From the NCBI RefSeq assembly GCF_043290135.1, contig NW_027464588.1, positions 1,871,501-1,935,500 of the forward strand: a stretch of DNA of 64,000 nucleotides, given 5' to 3'. This stretch comes from Rhipicephalus microplus (taxonomy: Eukaryota > Arthropoda > Arachnida > Ixodida > Ixodidae). Below are positions 1 to 12,234 of this stretch, piece by piece (the first letter of the stretch is position 1; every line of letters starts with the position of its first letter). Under the pieces are notes generated by a model. It had not been told where the DNA came from and ran no database searches. It was given only the letters and a program-made list of their open reading frames with translations. The position numbers and the translations under genes are program-made.

Positions 1-843
1 GCCAGGCCTCTTCGAGGTACTGCAGTGGACTGCCACTACGAGTCCTTTTTCCGGCGGTGGACGAGCTGTTGTGATTGGCCCCCGTGTCTTGGCTCCGCTT
101 GGACACGTGGAAGGACTTTGACATTGTCACGCTTCCGGAGGCGTCAAGAAAGCGACAGCACAGCGAACTCAAAGTCCGTCGGCTCGCCTCAAGCCGTCTG
201 GGCCAGCACATCTGACGAATTACCTGGAAAGAGTTGTGTTTCTGTCTGGGCTGCCTAAAAAGACCGGTCCCCTGTGCGTTATTGTTGGAGTCGTCGGAAT
301 AAACCTGACAAGGAACCGAGTACCGGGGAAACTGAAGTGCCTTTCGAGTGGTCTTTTCCTGCGCACCACGGACTGCCCAGCGACGCGGCAGGGCGTCCTC
401 AATGAACCATCCTTAAACCTTGCCAAACCAGAGGAATCTACTCTGTGCATGAGTTCAAGGTCAATGCACCGTGCCAGTTAGTGCTGTGCTTTTTGTGCGT
501 ACTGCCCCATACCTGCAAGACGATTGGTACATGCCTTTCCCCCTTTCCTGGTAGGGGTTTGGGACTTTGCCTCTTCGTGGCGCAGTAAAAGACGATGCTT
601 CGTGGGCGCAGTGACAGACGATGATTCCATTGGAGGGTCTTTGACTCCTTTGTCTTCCCTCGCAGGAAATCTTGGGATGACAGGGTAGAAAACGCGAGTG
701 CTGAATGCTCGTGTGCGCGTTTCTTTTTTTGTCATGTATCACGCTACCTAATCATATAAATACTGTAAATAAACGTTTCAAGTTTTCAGCCCCGTCCCCT
801 CGGCTCATCTTCATCTGATCCTTAGATGGCTTCGGGTCCCGTC
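1..843 (+). other. Possible LTR end with poly(A) signal and primer-binding site
   Basis: No convincing protein is seen here. An AATAAA signal lies at 768-773, and about 55 bases later comes TGGCTTCGGGTCCCGTC (827-843). It begins with TGG and could pair with the 3' end of a tRNA ending CCA, as a retrotransposon primer-binding site does. The stretch before it would then be R-U5 of an LTR whose 5' part lies outside the window. No second LTR or pol gene is visible downstream, so this would be a remnant. A chance match or an ordinary 3' UTR is possible. Confidence 0.3.
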
Positions 844-977
844 AACCCCCCCCCTCCCCTCCCCCTCAGTCGCAACAGGGTCTAGTCTAGATTCAAGGTT
901 AGGCTCTGGTGCCCCTATGTCACACAGGTCCCGTTAATTAGGGAGGCGATCGCCGGGCTAATTCCAAGGGCCGAAGT

Positions 978-1246
978 ATCGGCCGCCCGTTTGCCCCGCC
1001 ACGGTGGTCTAGTGGCTAACGTACTCGGCTGCTGACCCGCAGGGCGCGGGTTCGAATCCCGGCTGCGGCGGCTGCATTTCCGATGGAGGCGGAAATGTTG
1101 TAGGCCCGTGTGCTCAGATTTGGGTGCACGTTAAAGAACCCCAGGTGGTATAAATTTCCGGAGCCCTCCACTACGGCGTCTCTCATAATCATATAGTGGT
1201 TTTGGGACGTTAAACCCCACATATCAATCAATCAATCGGCCGCCCG
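978..1246 (+). mobile_element. tRNA-derived SINE (Ruka-like), copy 1, with TSD
   Basis: A tRNA-like head carries an A box (TAGTGGCTAACG, from about 1010) and a B box (GGTTCGAATCC, about 1049). A body of about 150 bp follows, and the tail is ATCA repeats. A 12-bp direct repeat, ATCGGCCGCCCG, flanks it at 978-989 and 1235-1246. These are hallmarks of an RNA polymerase III-transcribed SINE mobilised by LINE enzymes. The family name is from memory of the tick SINE Ruka. The same body recurs at 9493, 10490, 27507, 54825 and 56186. Confidence 0.85.
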
Positions 1247-1846
1247 AACCGCACCACGAAAGCGTGGACAATTTAGAAGTGGTCCTTTTTGGCGCGCCAG
1301 CGGACGCCGGCTGTGGCCCAAAGAACAAGTCAGAGCCGAGAGTTGATAAACAAACAAAATTATATTCTCAATAATGGCAGATCGAAAACAATACACAAGA
1401 ATGCACACTCCACAATAGTTGCATACAATATGTCACCAATCAAACAACGTACTACAGAGTACAATCGGCCACACTCGAAACAACAGACACAGACAACAAT
1501 ACGCACTACAATGCAGTCGCATGCATTGAACAACCAAGACACTTAAAAACTAAAGAGATAGAAAACCTATTCAGTCCAAAGTTCTTGGAACAAACGTCTG
1601 GATGATACTCTTCCGAGAATCACTCACTCAAAGTCCAGCGTTCTTGTCGTTCCGCTGCCCTTTGAAGTTTCTCTTCCAGGAAACCTCGCGTCTTCAATTG
1701 GCCACTCTCCAAGCTTCAAACTTCTTCGCCGGAAACACGTCGGCTTCACACACGCAGCTGTTTGCACGCGTCTTCGCTCGATAGCGGTAAACACACACAC
1801 TCTTGCCTGTAGCTCGAGTCGTCACCCCTCAGGTGGAAATTATCTT
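1247..1846. other. Unassigned non-coding stretch
   Basis: No protein, RNA gene or known repeat is recognised. A partial match to the following duplication (TTTCTCTTCCAGGAAACCTC) occurs near 1670. Confidence 0.4.
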
Positions 1847-2057
1847 CTTCTCCTGCTTTGTCTCTACGGACAAAACCTTCGCCGACTACACGGCGGAATC
1901 CCTACGCGCTCTGGCGCTAACTTCCGTCTTCTCCTTCGAAGTTTCTCTTCCAGGAAACCTCACGTCTTCTCCTGCTTTGTCCCTACGGACAAAACTTTCG
2001 CCGACTACACGGCGGGATACCCTACGCGTTCTGGCGCTAACTTCCGTCTTCTCCTGC
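1847..2057 (+). repeat. Tandem direct duplication, period about 120 bp
   Basis: The segment beginning CTTCTCCTGCTTTG at 1847 recurs at 1966 and runs through CTTCCGTCTTCTCC at 1921 and 2041. The copies differ by a few substitutions and one base of length. Both include TACGGACAAAAC and GACTACACGGCGG. It codes for nothing recognisable. Confidence 0.75.
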
Positions 2058-4227
2058 TCTCTCGTCTCGGCTGCTCGATTAAATACCTTCCGCGCGAGAT
2101 TCCAGAAGGTTCTCGTCATTTCGTCGGCGCGATACGCAGCGAAGGCTGGGGAGAGGGCGAGACGGTTGGAATGCCCTCCACGGCGGATGACTCAACTCGG
2201 TATGACCACGCCCCTTTCCATCTAGAAAAATCCAGTGCTTGCTGGGCCGCCGTTGTGGGGTGAGGAGGTTCGTCGGCGAAGCCACGCTTCCGCGGGGAGA
2301 GGAAGCGTGCCCGGGGAGCTTGTTTTATTTTTCTTTTTCTTTTATCGTTGACCTCGTGGCGTTACTCCGGCGTTTCGTCGCGAGGAGTTGGCGGCGCGCT
2401 CTTTTTGAGCGCTCGTTCTGTGACACCCTACAGATGGACGTGTTCTTGCAATTACTTCTGCGGACTTTAGCCTCTTCATCAGGTGTCTTGTATTCAGGGG
2501 CTGTGACATATTTCGGTGCTGAGTGTGCCCTGACATCTGTCTTTCATAGTACTTTTGCATGCCACGTATGACCAGAGTGATGGCAGAGAAGTCCACCAGT
2601 AGTGGGTCAGCTTTATTAAGTAAGCGCCACTTTATGAAAACATACTCCCTGATATTTGTGCATCTCTATCTGTAAACAATGGCATTATCCGAAAGCTCTA
2701 CGGGGTTTGTCTCGAAAGCACTTGCGAAGCCTTTTCTCCATGTGGCCCAAGAAGTGTTTGCATGCAAAGTTGTTTGTAATTAAAACCACTTCCACGCGTT
2801 CCCACAGAAAAAAAGGCCTCATATTATGTACGCTGTCTTTATGGCTCATCCACTGTTTTTTTGCGCATGCAAATCTGTATAAATCGAGCCAGGCATCAGC
2901 GTTTGAACTACCGTCATGCCTGTCCGGTCAAACAGAAACTTCTTTCTTCTCTCTTACATTTACAAATGACAGAAGATGTTCTAAAAGCTGCTGCTGTTGT
3001 TTCATATATACCTCTGCATTTCAAGCAGAGCGGGCCCGTTCACTGCTAGTATCAGTGAGATTTGTTGGTGTTCGCAATTCACATGCCGAGGGAGCTTTCA
3101 TCAAATGAGGCGCCAAATCTTTAAGAGTCGTGTTCACAGACACGCTACCTTGAGCGACAAGGTCATCCACAGTAGCTCCGGCGATATGGCCGGTCTTCTC
3201 CAGAAGGCTCGGAGCTGTAGTGGCATCCTGCAGCTCCTCGTAACCTCTATTTGGAACCCCACGATGAAGGGTCGCTCTTGACAACGAGTGAAGTCGAACT
3301 GGATATTCACTTGCAGGCTCCTGACATCGACTGCACCAATGTAAAATTCATGCAGACAATACGAATTCATTGGTTTATTGACACATTCATTTGCTCATTT
3401 GTTTGCCTGTGAACAGTGGCACATACCCACTCTGGGGGATTGGCCAAGAAAACTTGTGATAGCCTATAAGTGTACACTATACAGTGATTGTCAGCCTATT
3501 GAAGAACTGTACGAATAAAAAAAGAAATTTCAAATTATCTGTTAAAATAAATAAAATAGTAATAAAAGAAAAATGAATCGATAAAAGAAAATGAAAGCTA
3601 ATACCGTATTAAAAGACTGAAATTTCGAGCTGACCATACAGTCAGTTCAGCTGATCAGACCCGATCAAAATCTAATTTGCGTCCTTCATTTATTCACATC
3701 ATCAATTATATCACTAGCATTCGTCAAGTATATATTCAAGTAGACGTTATATTGACATGCGTTTAGATTCTTGAATAAAATTAGATACTGCATTCATTAA
3801 GTTTCTGTGGCAAAGTCCCAAGCCGGAGGCACCGAAACTGAGAATATTATTTGCAGTTAAACCTACACTGGAAAATGGAATAACTAGAAGTCTTTTCGTA
3901 ATTAATGAATAACTCCACCATGACATAAAATAAAGCTCAATGGTTTCTGCTTCTTTGCAGAATGGGCACAGGGGAAATATCGCCAGACCAGCTCTGTGTA
4001 AATCAAAGTTTAATGGGGGGGACTCGGCATCGAAATTTGGTCGAAATAACTTCTAACTTTCTAGATTGACCCCACCGAGGCTTCCAGGGATATCTGAGGT
4101 GCTGATAGTCTGTTCATTTAGTAATACTCTCCATCATATATGTATATAGCTTTATATATCTAATCGATGCTATGTATCCTACTTCTGGGAGTACCGAGAT
4201 ATAGCCATTGTGTACGTGTATGGACAC

Positions 4228-4229
<2 letters not shown>
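2058..4229. other. Unassigned stretch, mostly without recognisable genes
   Basis: Apart from the minus-strand open frame at 3021-3290 I see no supported feature. From about 3500 the DNA is AT-rich and looks intergenic. Confidence 0.4.
3021..3290 (-). other. Unidentified open reading frame or exon candidate
   Basis: A minus-strand frame of about 90 codons ends at a stop near 3021. It reads as a plausible mixed-composition protein with acidic and hydrophobic alternation, including GHIAGATVDDLVAQGS and TTLKDLAPHLMK. A second frame overlaps just upstream (to 3370), and a possible splice acceptor (TTGGTGCAG) lies near 3330. I recognise no family. It may be an exon, a transposon remnant or chance. 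The low-complexity shadows typical of this window are absent, which is the only reason to list it. Confidence 0.25.

Positions 4230-4323
<94 letters not shown>
4230..4323. repeat. (TA)n microsatellite
   Basis: About 90 bp of near-perfect TA repeat directly abut the 5' LTR of Ty3 element #1. Confidence 0.97.
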
Positions 4324-4324
<1 letters not shown>

Positions 4325-4458
4325 GTTACTGCATACGTGATTTGTGTATGAGCCTCTGGGTAGCAGACAACATGGAGATAGAGAAGGGGAAGCGCATCTC
4401 CCTACATTGCTCTGTCGATTCCACTCGTTAACAGTACAGCCATTTCTAAAATTTTACA
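4324..4458 (+). repeat. 5' LTR of Ty3 #1
   Basis: The first 45 bases and the last 20 match the right LTR (CATTTCTAAAATTTTACA here against CATTCCTAAACGTAACA there). The middle is strongly diverged. Length is about 135 bp against 158 bp on the right. Confidence 0.7.
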
Positions 4459-4554
4459 GCTTACCAGTGAGAAAAGCTGATTATGTTTTCATCAGTGGCT
4501 CATATTCGTTCTTGCTCTCTCATTGGCCTCGTTTTCATACACCGCAGATAGTTT

Positions 4555-6868
4555 ATGTACAAAAGGCTGGCAAGTATAAATGTCAACATAAGTGAGGTAA
4601 TTGAATCTGATAACTTAAACCAGATTTTCAGTATAGATTATGACGAGATCTTTCTTCCACAATCTAAATTTCAATCCTGCAAATTCTTAAAGAACAGGTT
4701 AGCAGATTTCTTGCAGTCTCTTAGCACCGACGAGCGTAATGACCTGGCAAATATTCTGCTCAAACATGCTGGTCTTTTCGATTTCGCACAGCTACAGGCT
4801 CCACTGTCATTCCCTGTTTCTAGTATAAAGCACCGCATGGAGACGGCATCCCATGAACCTCTCCGACGAAAACCATACCGCGTATCGCCTTCGGAACACG
4901 CAGTGATAAATGAACAGGTTTACGAGATGCTAAAGAAGAATGTAATTCAAGAATCATGTAGTCCGTGGGCCGCTCCCGTAATTTTGGTCAAGAAGATCTT
5001 GCATCGATTACCACCGTCTCAACACCATTACAAAAAAAAAGACGTATTTCCGGTATACCACGCATTGATAATGCTATAGACTGTATTTCATCGGCCTCGT
5101 ATACTTTTCGTCTATTCATTTGAGGTTGGCGTATTGGCAGATTCAAATGCACGAAGAAGACAAAGAGAAAACGGCATTCGTTACACCAGATGGACTTTTT
5201 GAATTCCATGTGATGTCGTTTGGATTATGCAATGCACCGGCATCTATTTAGTGCTTCATGGACAACATTCTGCGTGGTTTGAAGTGGGAAGTCTGCATGT
5301 GTTATCTGGACGATGTTGTGTTTTTGGGCGCACTTTCTGTGAGCACAACATAGGCCTCGATCTCGTGCTGAACTGCCTAAGCAAAGCACGTTTGGTGCTG
5401 AACTCGAAGAAATGTCGTTTCAGAGAGCACCAAACACTCGTCCTTGAACACTTGGTGAACAAAGAAGGCATACGACCGGATGCCGCGAAGACGGCCGCAG
5501 TGGAGGCGTTCAAGCGACCTCACTCAGCGAAGGAATTACGCATCTTTTTGGGCGTCTGCTCGTATTACCGTCGGTTTGTGCCTGGATTTGCCAATATCGC
5601 GCACCCACTCACGTGCCTGCTTTAGAAAGGCGTGCTATTTGATTGGACTTCAGAATGTGCGTCCGCTTTTTCTGAGCTGAACTTCCTTTTGACATCCCAT
5701 CTGACTCTTCGACACTTCGATCCTCTGGCTCCCACAGAACTTTACACAGACGCTAGCGTTGTCGGTGCAGGCGCCGTGTTAATTAAACGGTTGGATACAA
5801 AAAAAAAACATGTTGTGGCGTATGCAAATCACTCGCTAAGCAAGTCCGAGCGTAACTACACAGTCACAGAGCAAGAATGCCTCGCAGTGGTCTTCACAGT
5901 GCAGCGCTTCCGTTCCTACCTGTACGGACGCCCCTCTACCATCGTGGCAAAGCATCAATCGCTCTGCTGGTTGGTCAAGCTGCGTGACCCATCTGGTCGA
6001 CTAGTGCGTTGGGCACTCCGTCTGCAGGAATACGACTTTACGGTTTCCTATGAAAGTGGTCGTCGTCACGCCGATGCAGATTGTCTTTCGCGATTATACC
6101 GCTTCCATCGATGGACTGTGACGTGGGCAACTTCAAAACCTACATCGCGCCATTGGACCTGCCATTTCCTGATACCAGTGCCTTTAAGATTGAGCAGCAA
6201 AGGGACCACACCATACAGGAGCTCCTTCCTACCGAGTCAAGATAATCGGCGACTCGCTTCTGCATGCTCGACGGGCTTGTGTACAAAAAGAACTACGCTA
6301 CGACCGGCTTACGATATCTTCTCGTGTTTTCGAAGAGTCTTCGCGTTTCCGTCTTGCAGGCTATGCATGATGACCCAACGTCCGGCCATCTCGGCACATC
6401 AAAAACTCTCTGCCGGCTTCAAGAAAGATTCTACTGGCCGAAAATGCGCCACACGACGGAACAGTACGTCTCTAGTTGCTACGAGTGCCAACGCCGCAAG
6501 CGCCCTACCAGTGCTCCCCCAGGGCGACTACATCCTGTTGCACCCCTAGAACTCCGTTCGAGCAAGTTGGGATTAACCTTGTAGAGCCCTTTCCGCTGTC
6601 TTCTGATGACAATCACTGGATAGTCGTCTGCACCGGCCATTTAACACGGTACTGCGAGACAACTGATATACCATCGGCAACTGCAGCTGACATGTGTTTA
6701 TTCATGCTGCGTTTTGTGGTGCGACGACATGAACCTCCTAGAATTTTTATCGGTGATCGTGGGCGACGATTCGCTGCAGACGTGGTGGAAGAGATGCTTC
6801 GTCTATGCACTTCAAGCTTTCGGCACTCTGCACTATATCATATCCCCCCCCCCTCTCGAAAAAAATGA
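4555..6868 (+). pseudogene. pol: Ty3 #1 pol remnant: RT, RNase H, integrase N-part
   Basis: The gene would copy element RNA to DNA and integrate it. The frame at 4555-5079 holds the region before RT up to the PWAAPVILVKK motif. There the conserved block that normally follows (start of the palm) is deleted. RT palm and thumb continue in other frames at 5130-5625, with CYLDDVV near 5300. The TAG at 5623-5625 separates RT from RNase H (5632-6110), which has [13 protein letters not shown] and the [10 protein letters not shown] helix. The integrase zinc finger ([10 protein letters not shown], then CYECQRRK) lies at 6264-6520, followed by the first core strand. The reading frame changes at least five times. 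It ends at a C-run at 6842, where a dispersed repeat is inserted. Confidence 0.85.
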
Positions 6869-8205
6869 AATAATGGCAGATTCCACGCATGATCGGAATG
6901 GAGGATATGTACGCGAAGCACGAATGAGAATTTTCAATATGTCACTTTAAAATCAGCAAAACGTTCCGAAGTGTAGGTAAATGATGCCGTACATGACTTC
7001 CGTGTCATGATTATCATGTTTGGATGTGTCGTTCACCTTCGTCATATGTTCACGTCATGTGATGCTAAATTTAGTATATGTAGAGTAGCAAAACGGCCGC
7101 GGGCACACTATCAGCGCGGTATGTTGTCATGTTCCTACATGACACGCGTGTCAGGATTATCATTTTCCACCAGTCATATACTTCTTCATGCATTGACGTC
7201 CCGTAACATATCTGGAGATAGCAAAACGGCCGCGAGCGCATCATGAAGGGCCCAATATACTCCAATGTAGCGTTGACGCGCGCGCACGCTGGGCACAGCG
7301 ACGCTACATTAGCGAAACGCGAGCATTTATAGTCTGACACCAGGCGTGACCAGCGTCCGTCGGCAACTGGCGCGAAATGCGACATGCTGCATTTCGCACC
7401 GATGCGTTACCCAGACAACACTGCGTCTCTCTCTTTGCGTGACAAGGGGACGCCGGATTCACTGAAACAAGCATGCGTCAAGGCAACGCAGCGTGGCGGC
7501 GCCTGCGAGCATAAGGCAGGACCGGCACATGGTGGGGCAACGCCGGCGTGACGCGGCGAAATGAACGCCGGCGGGCACGCGCGCCGCGTCACGTCGAAAT
7601 GTATTGGCGTAGCCATGTTCTCACATGACATGAAGTCATGTCCTCACATGACACGCATCTCATGATTATCATGTTTGAATCAGTCACATACCTTCGTATA
7701 CCTTCGATTGGCATACATACCTTCGATTGGCATCGCGTAATAACGAGTTTGGTACATGTGAAGCTAGCGAAACGGCCGCGAGCGCATCATGAACGTAGCA
7801 TGTAGTCATGTTGTTACGTGACATTCATCTCATGTTTATCGTGTTTGCAGCAGTATCATACCTTCGTCATCCATTCACGTCCCGTAATACCAAATTTCGT
7901 ATAAGTGAAACTAGCGAAATGGCCGCCAGGCATCATGAGCGTAACATGTAGTCATGCTATTACATGACTTGATCGCCATGCAATCATCTCATACCATACC
8001 AGTTTTGCAACATGCCATGGGAACGAAACCACCGCAAGAGCAGCTGGACCAAGAAATGTAAATCATGACATTCATGACATACATGTCATAATTTTCATGC
8101 TATGACTAGTCAGATATGTTCTTCATAGAGTCACGTTATGCCATACCAAGTTTGGTATCGATACCATTATCGAAACGGCCAGGAGAGCTAAAAGTCGTAG
8201 GCGGC

Positions 8206-8249
<44 letters not shown>

Positions 8250-8268
8250 AAGATAGAAAGATAGATAA

Positions 8269-8315
<47 letters not shown>

Positions 8316-8358
8316 CCCCGAAAGTCGCTGAAGTTCGCTAAGAAATGCTTCGCATTTA
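6843..8358 (-). mobile_element. 145-bp-unit dispersed repeat, copy A, inside Ty3 #1 integrase
   Basis: One end carries ATGGCAGATTCC (about 6872) and the other GCTTCGCATTTAAAA (about 8347-8358). Between them are diverged units with ACGGCCGCGAGCGCATCATGA, CATGTAGTCATG and TACCAAATTTCG-like segments, a GC-rich centre (about 7240-7640) and a (GATA)n tract. Related copies lie at 13395, 21480/27181 and 58468. No protein is encoded that I can see, so it is a non-autonomous element of unknown class. The integrase frame resumes at 8359 with codons for NGLTEQTNRTL, which proves insertion into pol. Confidence 0.75.
8205..8315. repeat. (TAGA)n microsatellite
   Basis: About 110 bp of TAGA repeats with a few GAAA and AAAT variants lie inside the dispersed repeat copy A. 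Confidence 0.95.
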
Positions 8359-8930
8359 AAATGGCCTGACGGAACAAACTAACAGGACCCTTACGAACAT
8401 GCTATCTATATGTATGCCACGGTGGATCACAAGAACTGGGACGGGCTGCTACCTTTCATCACTTATGCATTCAACCCCGCACATCATAAAACTACTGGTT
8501 ACTGTCCGTTCTTTCTTCTGTATGCTCGGCTGCCCTGTTGTACCGTCGATACCGTCTTCCCGTTTCTAGACCACCATGATTCTGGTATATCCGAGATCGT
8601 CTGCCGCGCAGAAGAAGCCCGACGTCTTGCTTACCTGCGCACTCTCGCTTCGCAAGATCGCTAGAAGGCACGCTTTGACCATCGACGTTGACACGTGACG
8701 TATAATCGCGGAGACCTCGTGTTGCTGTGGACGCCAGCTAGAAAACGCGGATTGTGTGAAAAACTGCTGGCGCACTATGCGGGAACTTATGTTGTTCTAC
8801 ACGGTATAAGTGATTTAAGTTAGTGCATAGCACGTCTTCATTCAAATGGCCGATGGTATGCAAAGACTGAACTTGCCCATATAGCACGTTTGAAGTGCTT
8901 TATTCCTAGAAATATCCTCTGACTCTCCCG
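8359..8930 (+). pseudogene. pol: Ty3 #1 integrase C-terminal part
   Basis: This is the continuation of the integrase from before 6843. The region around the third acidic residue (NGLTEQTNRTLTNML) comes first. After a 2-bp change it continues as the frame from 8410 (ATVDHKNWDGLLPFITYAF), then the linker with a stop at 8662. Further degraded sequence runs to the end of the domain, with PGDLVLLW-like and HIARLK-like pieces. A purine-rich stretch (GCGTGGAGGCAAT) directly precedes the right LTR and is the likely polypurine tract. Confidence 0.8.
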
Positions 8931-8956
8931 GTGGGCTTCGTCTGCGTGGAGGCAAT

Positions 8957-9114
8957 TGTTACTGCATACGTGATTTGGGTATGAGCCTCTGGGTAGCGGG
9001 GAACAGGGAGATTAGAGAACAGGACGTTCAGTTAGCGAAGAAGGCCTGTGGTGCACGACACCTTCGAGTCTACCGGTACGTCACAGCGGAATAAACCCAT
9101 TCCTAAACGTAACA
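8957..9114 (+). repeat. 3' LTR of Ty3 #1
   Basis: 158 bp, starting TGTTACTG and ending ACGTAACA, so the ends form a short inverted repeat (TGTTAC/GTAACA). An AATAAA signal (9090-9095) lies near the end. Confidence 0.75.
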
Positions 9115-9478
9115 ATATAGATATAAAACGCAATAAAGAAAAAATCATAAAAATACTATGGCGCGTGGTCCTTCGACTTTCAAACCAGAAGCTATATGTA
9201 TCTACCACTTACCTCTGCTGACAACACACGGGGGGGAGGGGGGTTATTATTGTGTTTTCAGCTTACCAGCAAGATGGCGCAATAACCGCGCGTTGCCACA
9301 TCACGCGGCGGCGCGCGCTCTGGTCTCCCACGCGCACTTTGCCCCACTTATATAGAGGAGGGAAGCAACGCTCCCTTGCGCGCCCTTACCTCGCAGGGAG
9401 GATCGTACGTCTTGGCTGGCCTCAGGTTTTACCTGGAATGATTCTGTTGTAGTTACCAGGCACACAAAGGTCACTGCA
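9115..9478. other. Unassigned non-coding stretch
   Basis: No gene is recognised. The segment around 9270-9360 is GC-rich. Confidence 0.4.
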
Positions 9479-9685
9479 ATCATTGCAGTCTCATCCCGGC
9501 TGCGGCGGCTGCATTTCTGATGGAGGCGGAAATGTTGTAGGCCCGTGTGCTCAGATTTGGGTGCACGTGAAAGAACCCCAGGTGGTCGAAATTTCCGGAG
9601 CCCCCCACTACGGCGTCTCTCATAACCATATGGTGGTTTTGGGACGTTAAACCCCACATATCAATCAAATCATCATTGCAGTCTC
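9479..9685 (+). mobile_element. Ruka-like SINE, copy 2, 5'-truncated, with TSD
   Basis: This copy starts at the B-box end (CCCGGCTGCGGCGGCTGCAT, about 9496), so the tRNA head is mostly lost. A 14-bp direct repeat, ATCATTGCAGTCTC, flanks it at 9479-9492 and 9672-9685. A 5' truncation with an intact TSD fits incomplete target-primed reverse transcription. Confidence 0.85.
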
Positions 9686-10489
9686 TATTCGCGAAAAGCG
9701 CGCGCTTTTCAGACACAGCAAAGTAATAACTGAGACGCTTATTCGCGTGCATCTGTACATGTGAGTAAGTTTCGTGGGTCATTTGCACAAACGTGGGGAA
9801 CGTTTCAATCTGCTTTCCATTCTGCGCGTGACTTTCCGATTTGTTGCTATCGCGTTCATTGCTTCGCCTTTGCAGCAAAACTGCGACTTTTTTTCTTCTT
9901 TATTACTCTTTTAAATGATGTCTTTAACCGTCTCAAGACTCCTGCCTCTACGGAAAACTGGATTGTGGAGTCACCGAGCAAAATATTGTATTCGGACAGG
10001 TTTTTTAAACACCCTGTATAACTCTGTTCAAAGGGAGACATTAAATCTCTTTTGAAGAACTGTTAGATGCATGACTCACTCCCTCGAGCATAAGAATGGA
10101 TCAACTTGACCTGTTAATGCAGTCTTGAGTGTCGTTGTTGCTTTCTTTGCATTCACGCTTCGTGTTTACTACCGTCTTGCTGAATCATTAAAACTAATTA
10201 TTTGTGCATTTGGACGGCTCTTTACCCCTTTTGGGGATCAAGTGGGAAGCCAGTCTGGGTAAGACATCGTCGGGTAGAAATGGCGACGTATAATGATGTT
10301 GATGTATTACGGGCACCTATCCACCCACCTATTCGTTATTCTATAATGTTATTATCTGGAGTCTATCGTCCCTAAACTGCTACATGATTGCAAGGCGCGC
10401 CGTAGTAGAACTCCGGAAATTTAGACTATCTAGTGTTTCTCAATGTGCCCTAACAATGCATGGTGTTCAGGCTCCCAGCATTTTCACGG
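9686..10489. other. Unassigned stretch
   Basis: No supported gene, RNA or repeat is seen. Confidence 0.4.
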
Positions 10490-10655
10490 TGGAGAAATTC
10501 TGGAGGCCCAGGCCATGTATTGTGTGACGTCAATGCCTGCTACTTCGAATAGGTGTACTTTAATTTGGGGCCATGGTTTAAAAAAAAGCGCCATGCAGAT
10601 GATCGAAATTTCAGGAGCCCTCACAACTGCGTCCCTCATAATCAGATATTATTGC
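10490..10655 (+). mobile_element. Ruka-like SINE, copy 3, old and diverged
   Basis: The segment ATCGAAATTTCAGGAGCCCT (about 10604) and the following GCGTCCCTCATAATCAGATA align with the SINE body (ATTTCCGGAGCCC, CGTCTCTCATAATCATAT). The head is not recognisable. Confidence 0.6.
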
Positions 10656-11116
10656 TATCATATCACCGAAGCACACAATAGTGAATTCTTATCATTCTTT
10701 GTTACTTTTTGCTTCTCAGCTACATTAGGAAGTCGTCTTTCATTTTTTTTCAATTCGATCCCCTTAGTGTGAGCCGGTCAGAGTTCAACACGCTTGCCTT
10801 CATAACGCTGAGGCGGCGAGCTCTGGTGTGCTCTGACAACATCCGCTGATAACATACACGGTTAGCGATAGCCTACATCTATGTATAATTGGGTGCTACG
10901 CGTGCCTATATAGACTTTCGGGTTGTCTCAAAGCTTGCGTTATCAGTAGACATCGTTCACGTGTGCAGTCTGGAATGTGCTGCTCCAGCGTATGCGTGTT
11001 GAATGATGTACATGATTCAAAACAGGTAATTTCCACTATACGCAATAAAACGAAGCGAATTAATGAACGGAAGTTTGGTGATCAAGTAGTAGTCGTCAGG
11101 AATAAAAATTTAGGAT
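10656..11116. other. Unassigned stretch
   Basis: No supported feature is seen. Confidence 0.4.

Positions 11117-11705
<589 letters not shown>

Positions 11706-11790
<85 letters not shown>
11706..11790. repeat. (TA)n microsatellite
   Basis: TA tract directly at the 3' end of the minus-strand SINE-2 copy that follows. Confidence 0.97.
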
Positions 11791-11791
<1 letters not shown>

Positions 11792-12040
11792 CAGAAAGAA
11801 GTGTATCCTTTTAAGGGCTCGTTTTTCCGTGTTTCACACAATATTATTCAGATCTAACAGACAACAATGCCAAGAAAAGTGTAGGGGAAGCTATTAGACC
11901 AAATTGTAATATAATTCTGAAGAAAGAAAACTGGGTGAAAAGATAACTTGCCGTGAGCAGGAACCGAACCTGTGACCTTAGAATAACGCGTGCGATGCTC
12001 TACCACTGAGCTACCTTGGCAACCATCCCACCAGCCACTT
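11791..12040 (-). mobile_element. Second tRNA-derived SINE family (SINE-2), copy a
   Basis: Read on the minus strand, the head is tRNA-like: TAGCTCAGTGGTAGAGCAT (A box) and GGTTCGGTTCC (B box), at about 12020-11960. A body with CACCCAG, CTTGGCATT, GTCTGTTAGATCT and ACGGAAAAACGAGCCCTTA follows, ending at a (TA)n tract. The head and body are unrelated to the Ruka-like SINE. The A-box segment resembles many elongator tRNAs, so the parent tRNA is not assigned. Confidence 0.75.
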
Positions 12041-12234
12041 TATTGGGTTTATATGTAAATTTAAACGTGGGAGTGTCAGTCAGCGCCATCTGTAGCCATG
12101 GCGGCGAGTGGGAAACACTCTTTTATGAGCCTGCGTGACGTCACGTAGCACGTGAACTTATTACGAGCTGGCAGCTGGCCAATAGTTTACGGCACCAAGT
12201 CTGACAGTACGAGACCCTCGTTAATGAATAGGGG
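12041..12234. other. Spacer between SINE-2 copies
   Basis: No feature is recognised apart from an imperfect match to the flank of the next copy. Confidence 0.3.

Larger units (their letters stand above)
4324..9114 (+). mobile_element. Ty3-type LTR retrotransposon #1, internally deleted and interrupted
   Basis: The borders are TGTTACTGCATACG at the left (4324) and the same start at 8957, the right LTR ending CGTAACA at 9114. The inner order is RT, RNase H, integrase zinc finger and core, a 1.5-kb foreign repeat, then the integrase C-terminus. Gag and protease are missing: the left LTR is followed within about 100 bp by the pol linker. The RT palm has lost a segment, and several frameshifts and stops are present. 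It is an old, non-autonomous copy. The right flank (ATATAGATATA) is also AT-rich. Confidence 0.85.

Noticed and set aside
11960..12025. tRNA gene on the minus strand
   Set aside because: A and B boxes are present, but the sequence is followed by a SINE body, a second copy is nearby, and no full acceptor stem is seen.
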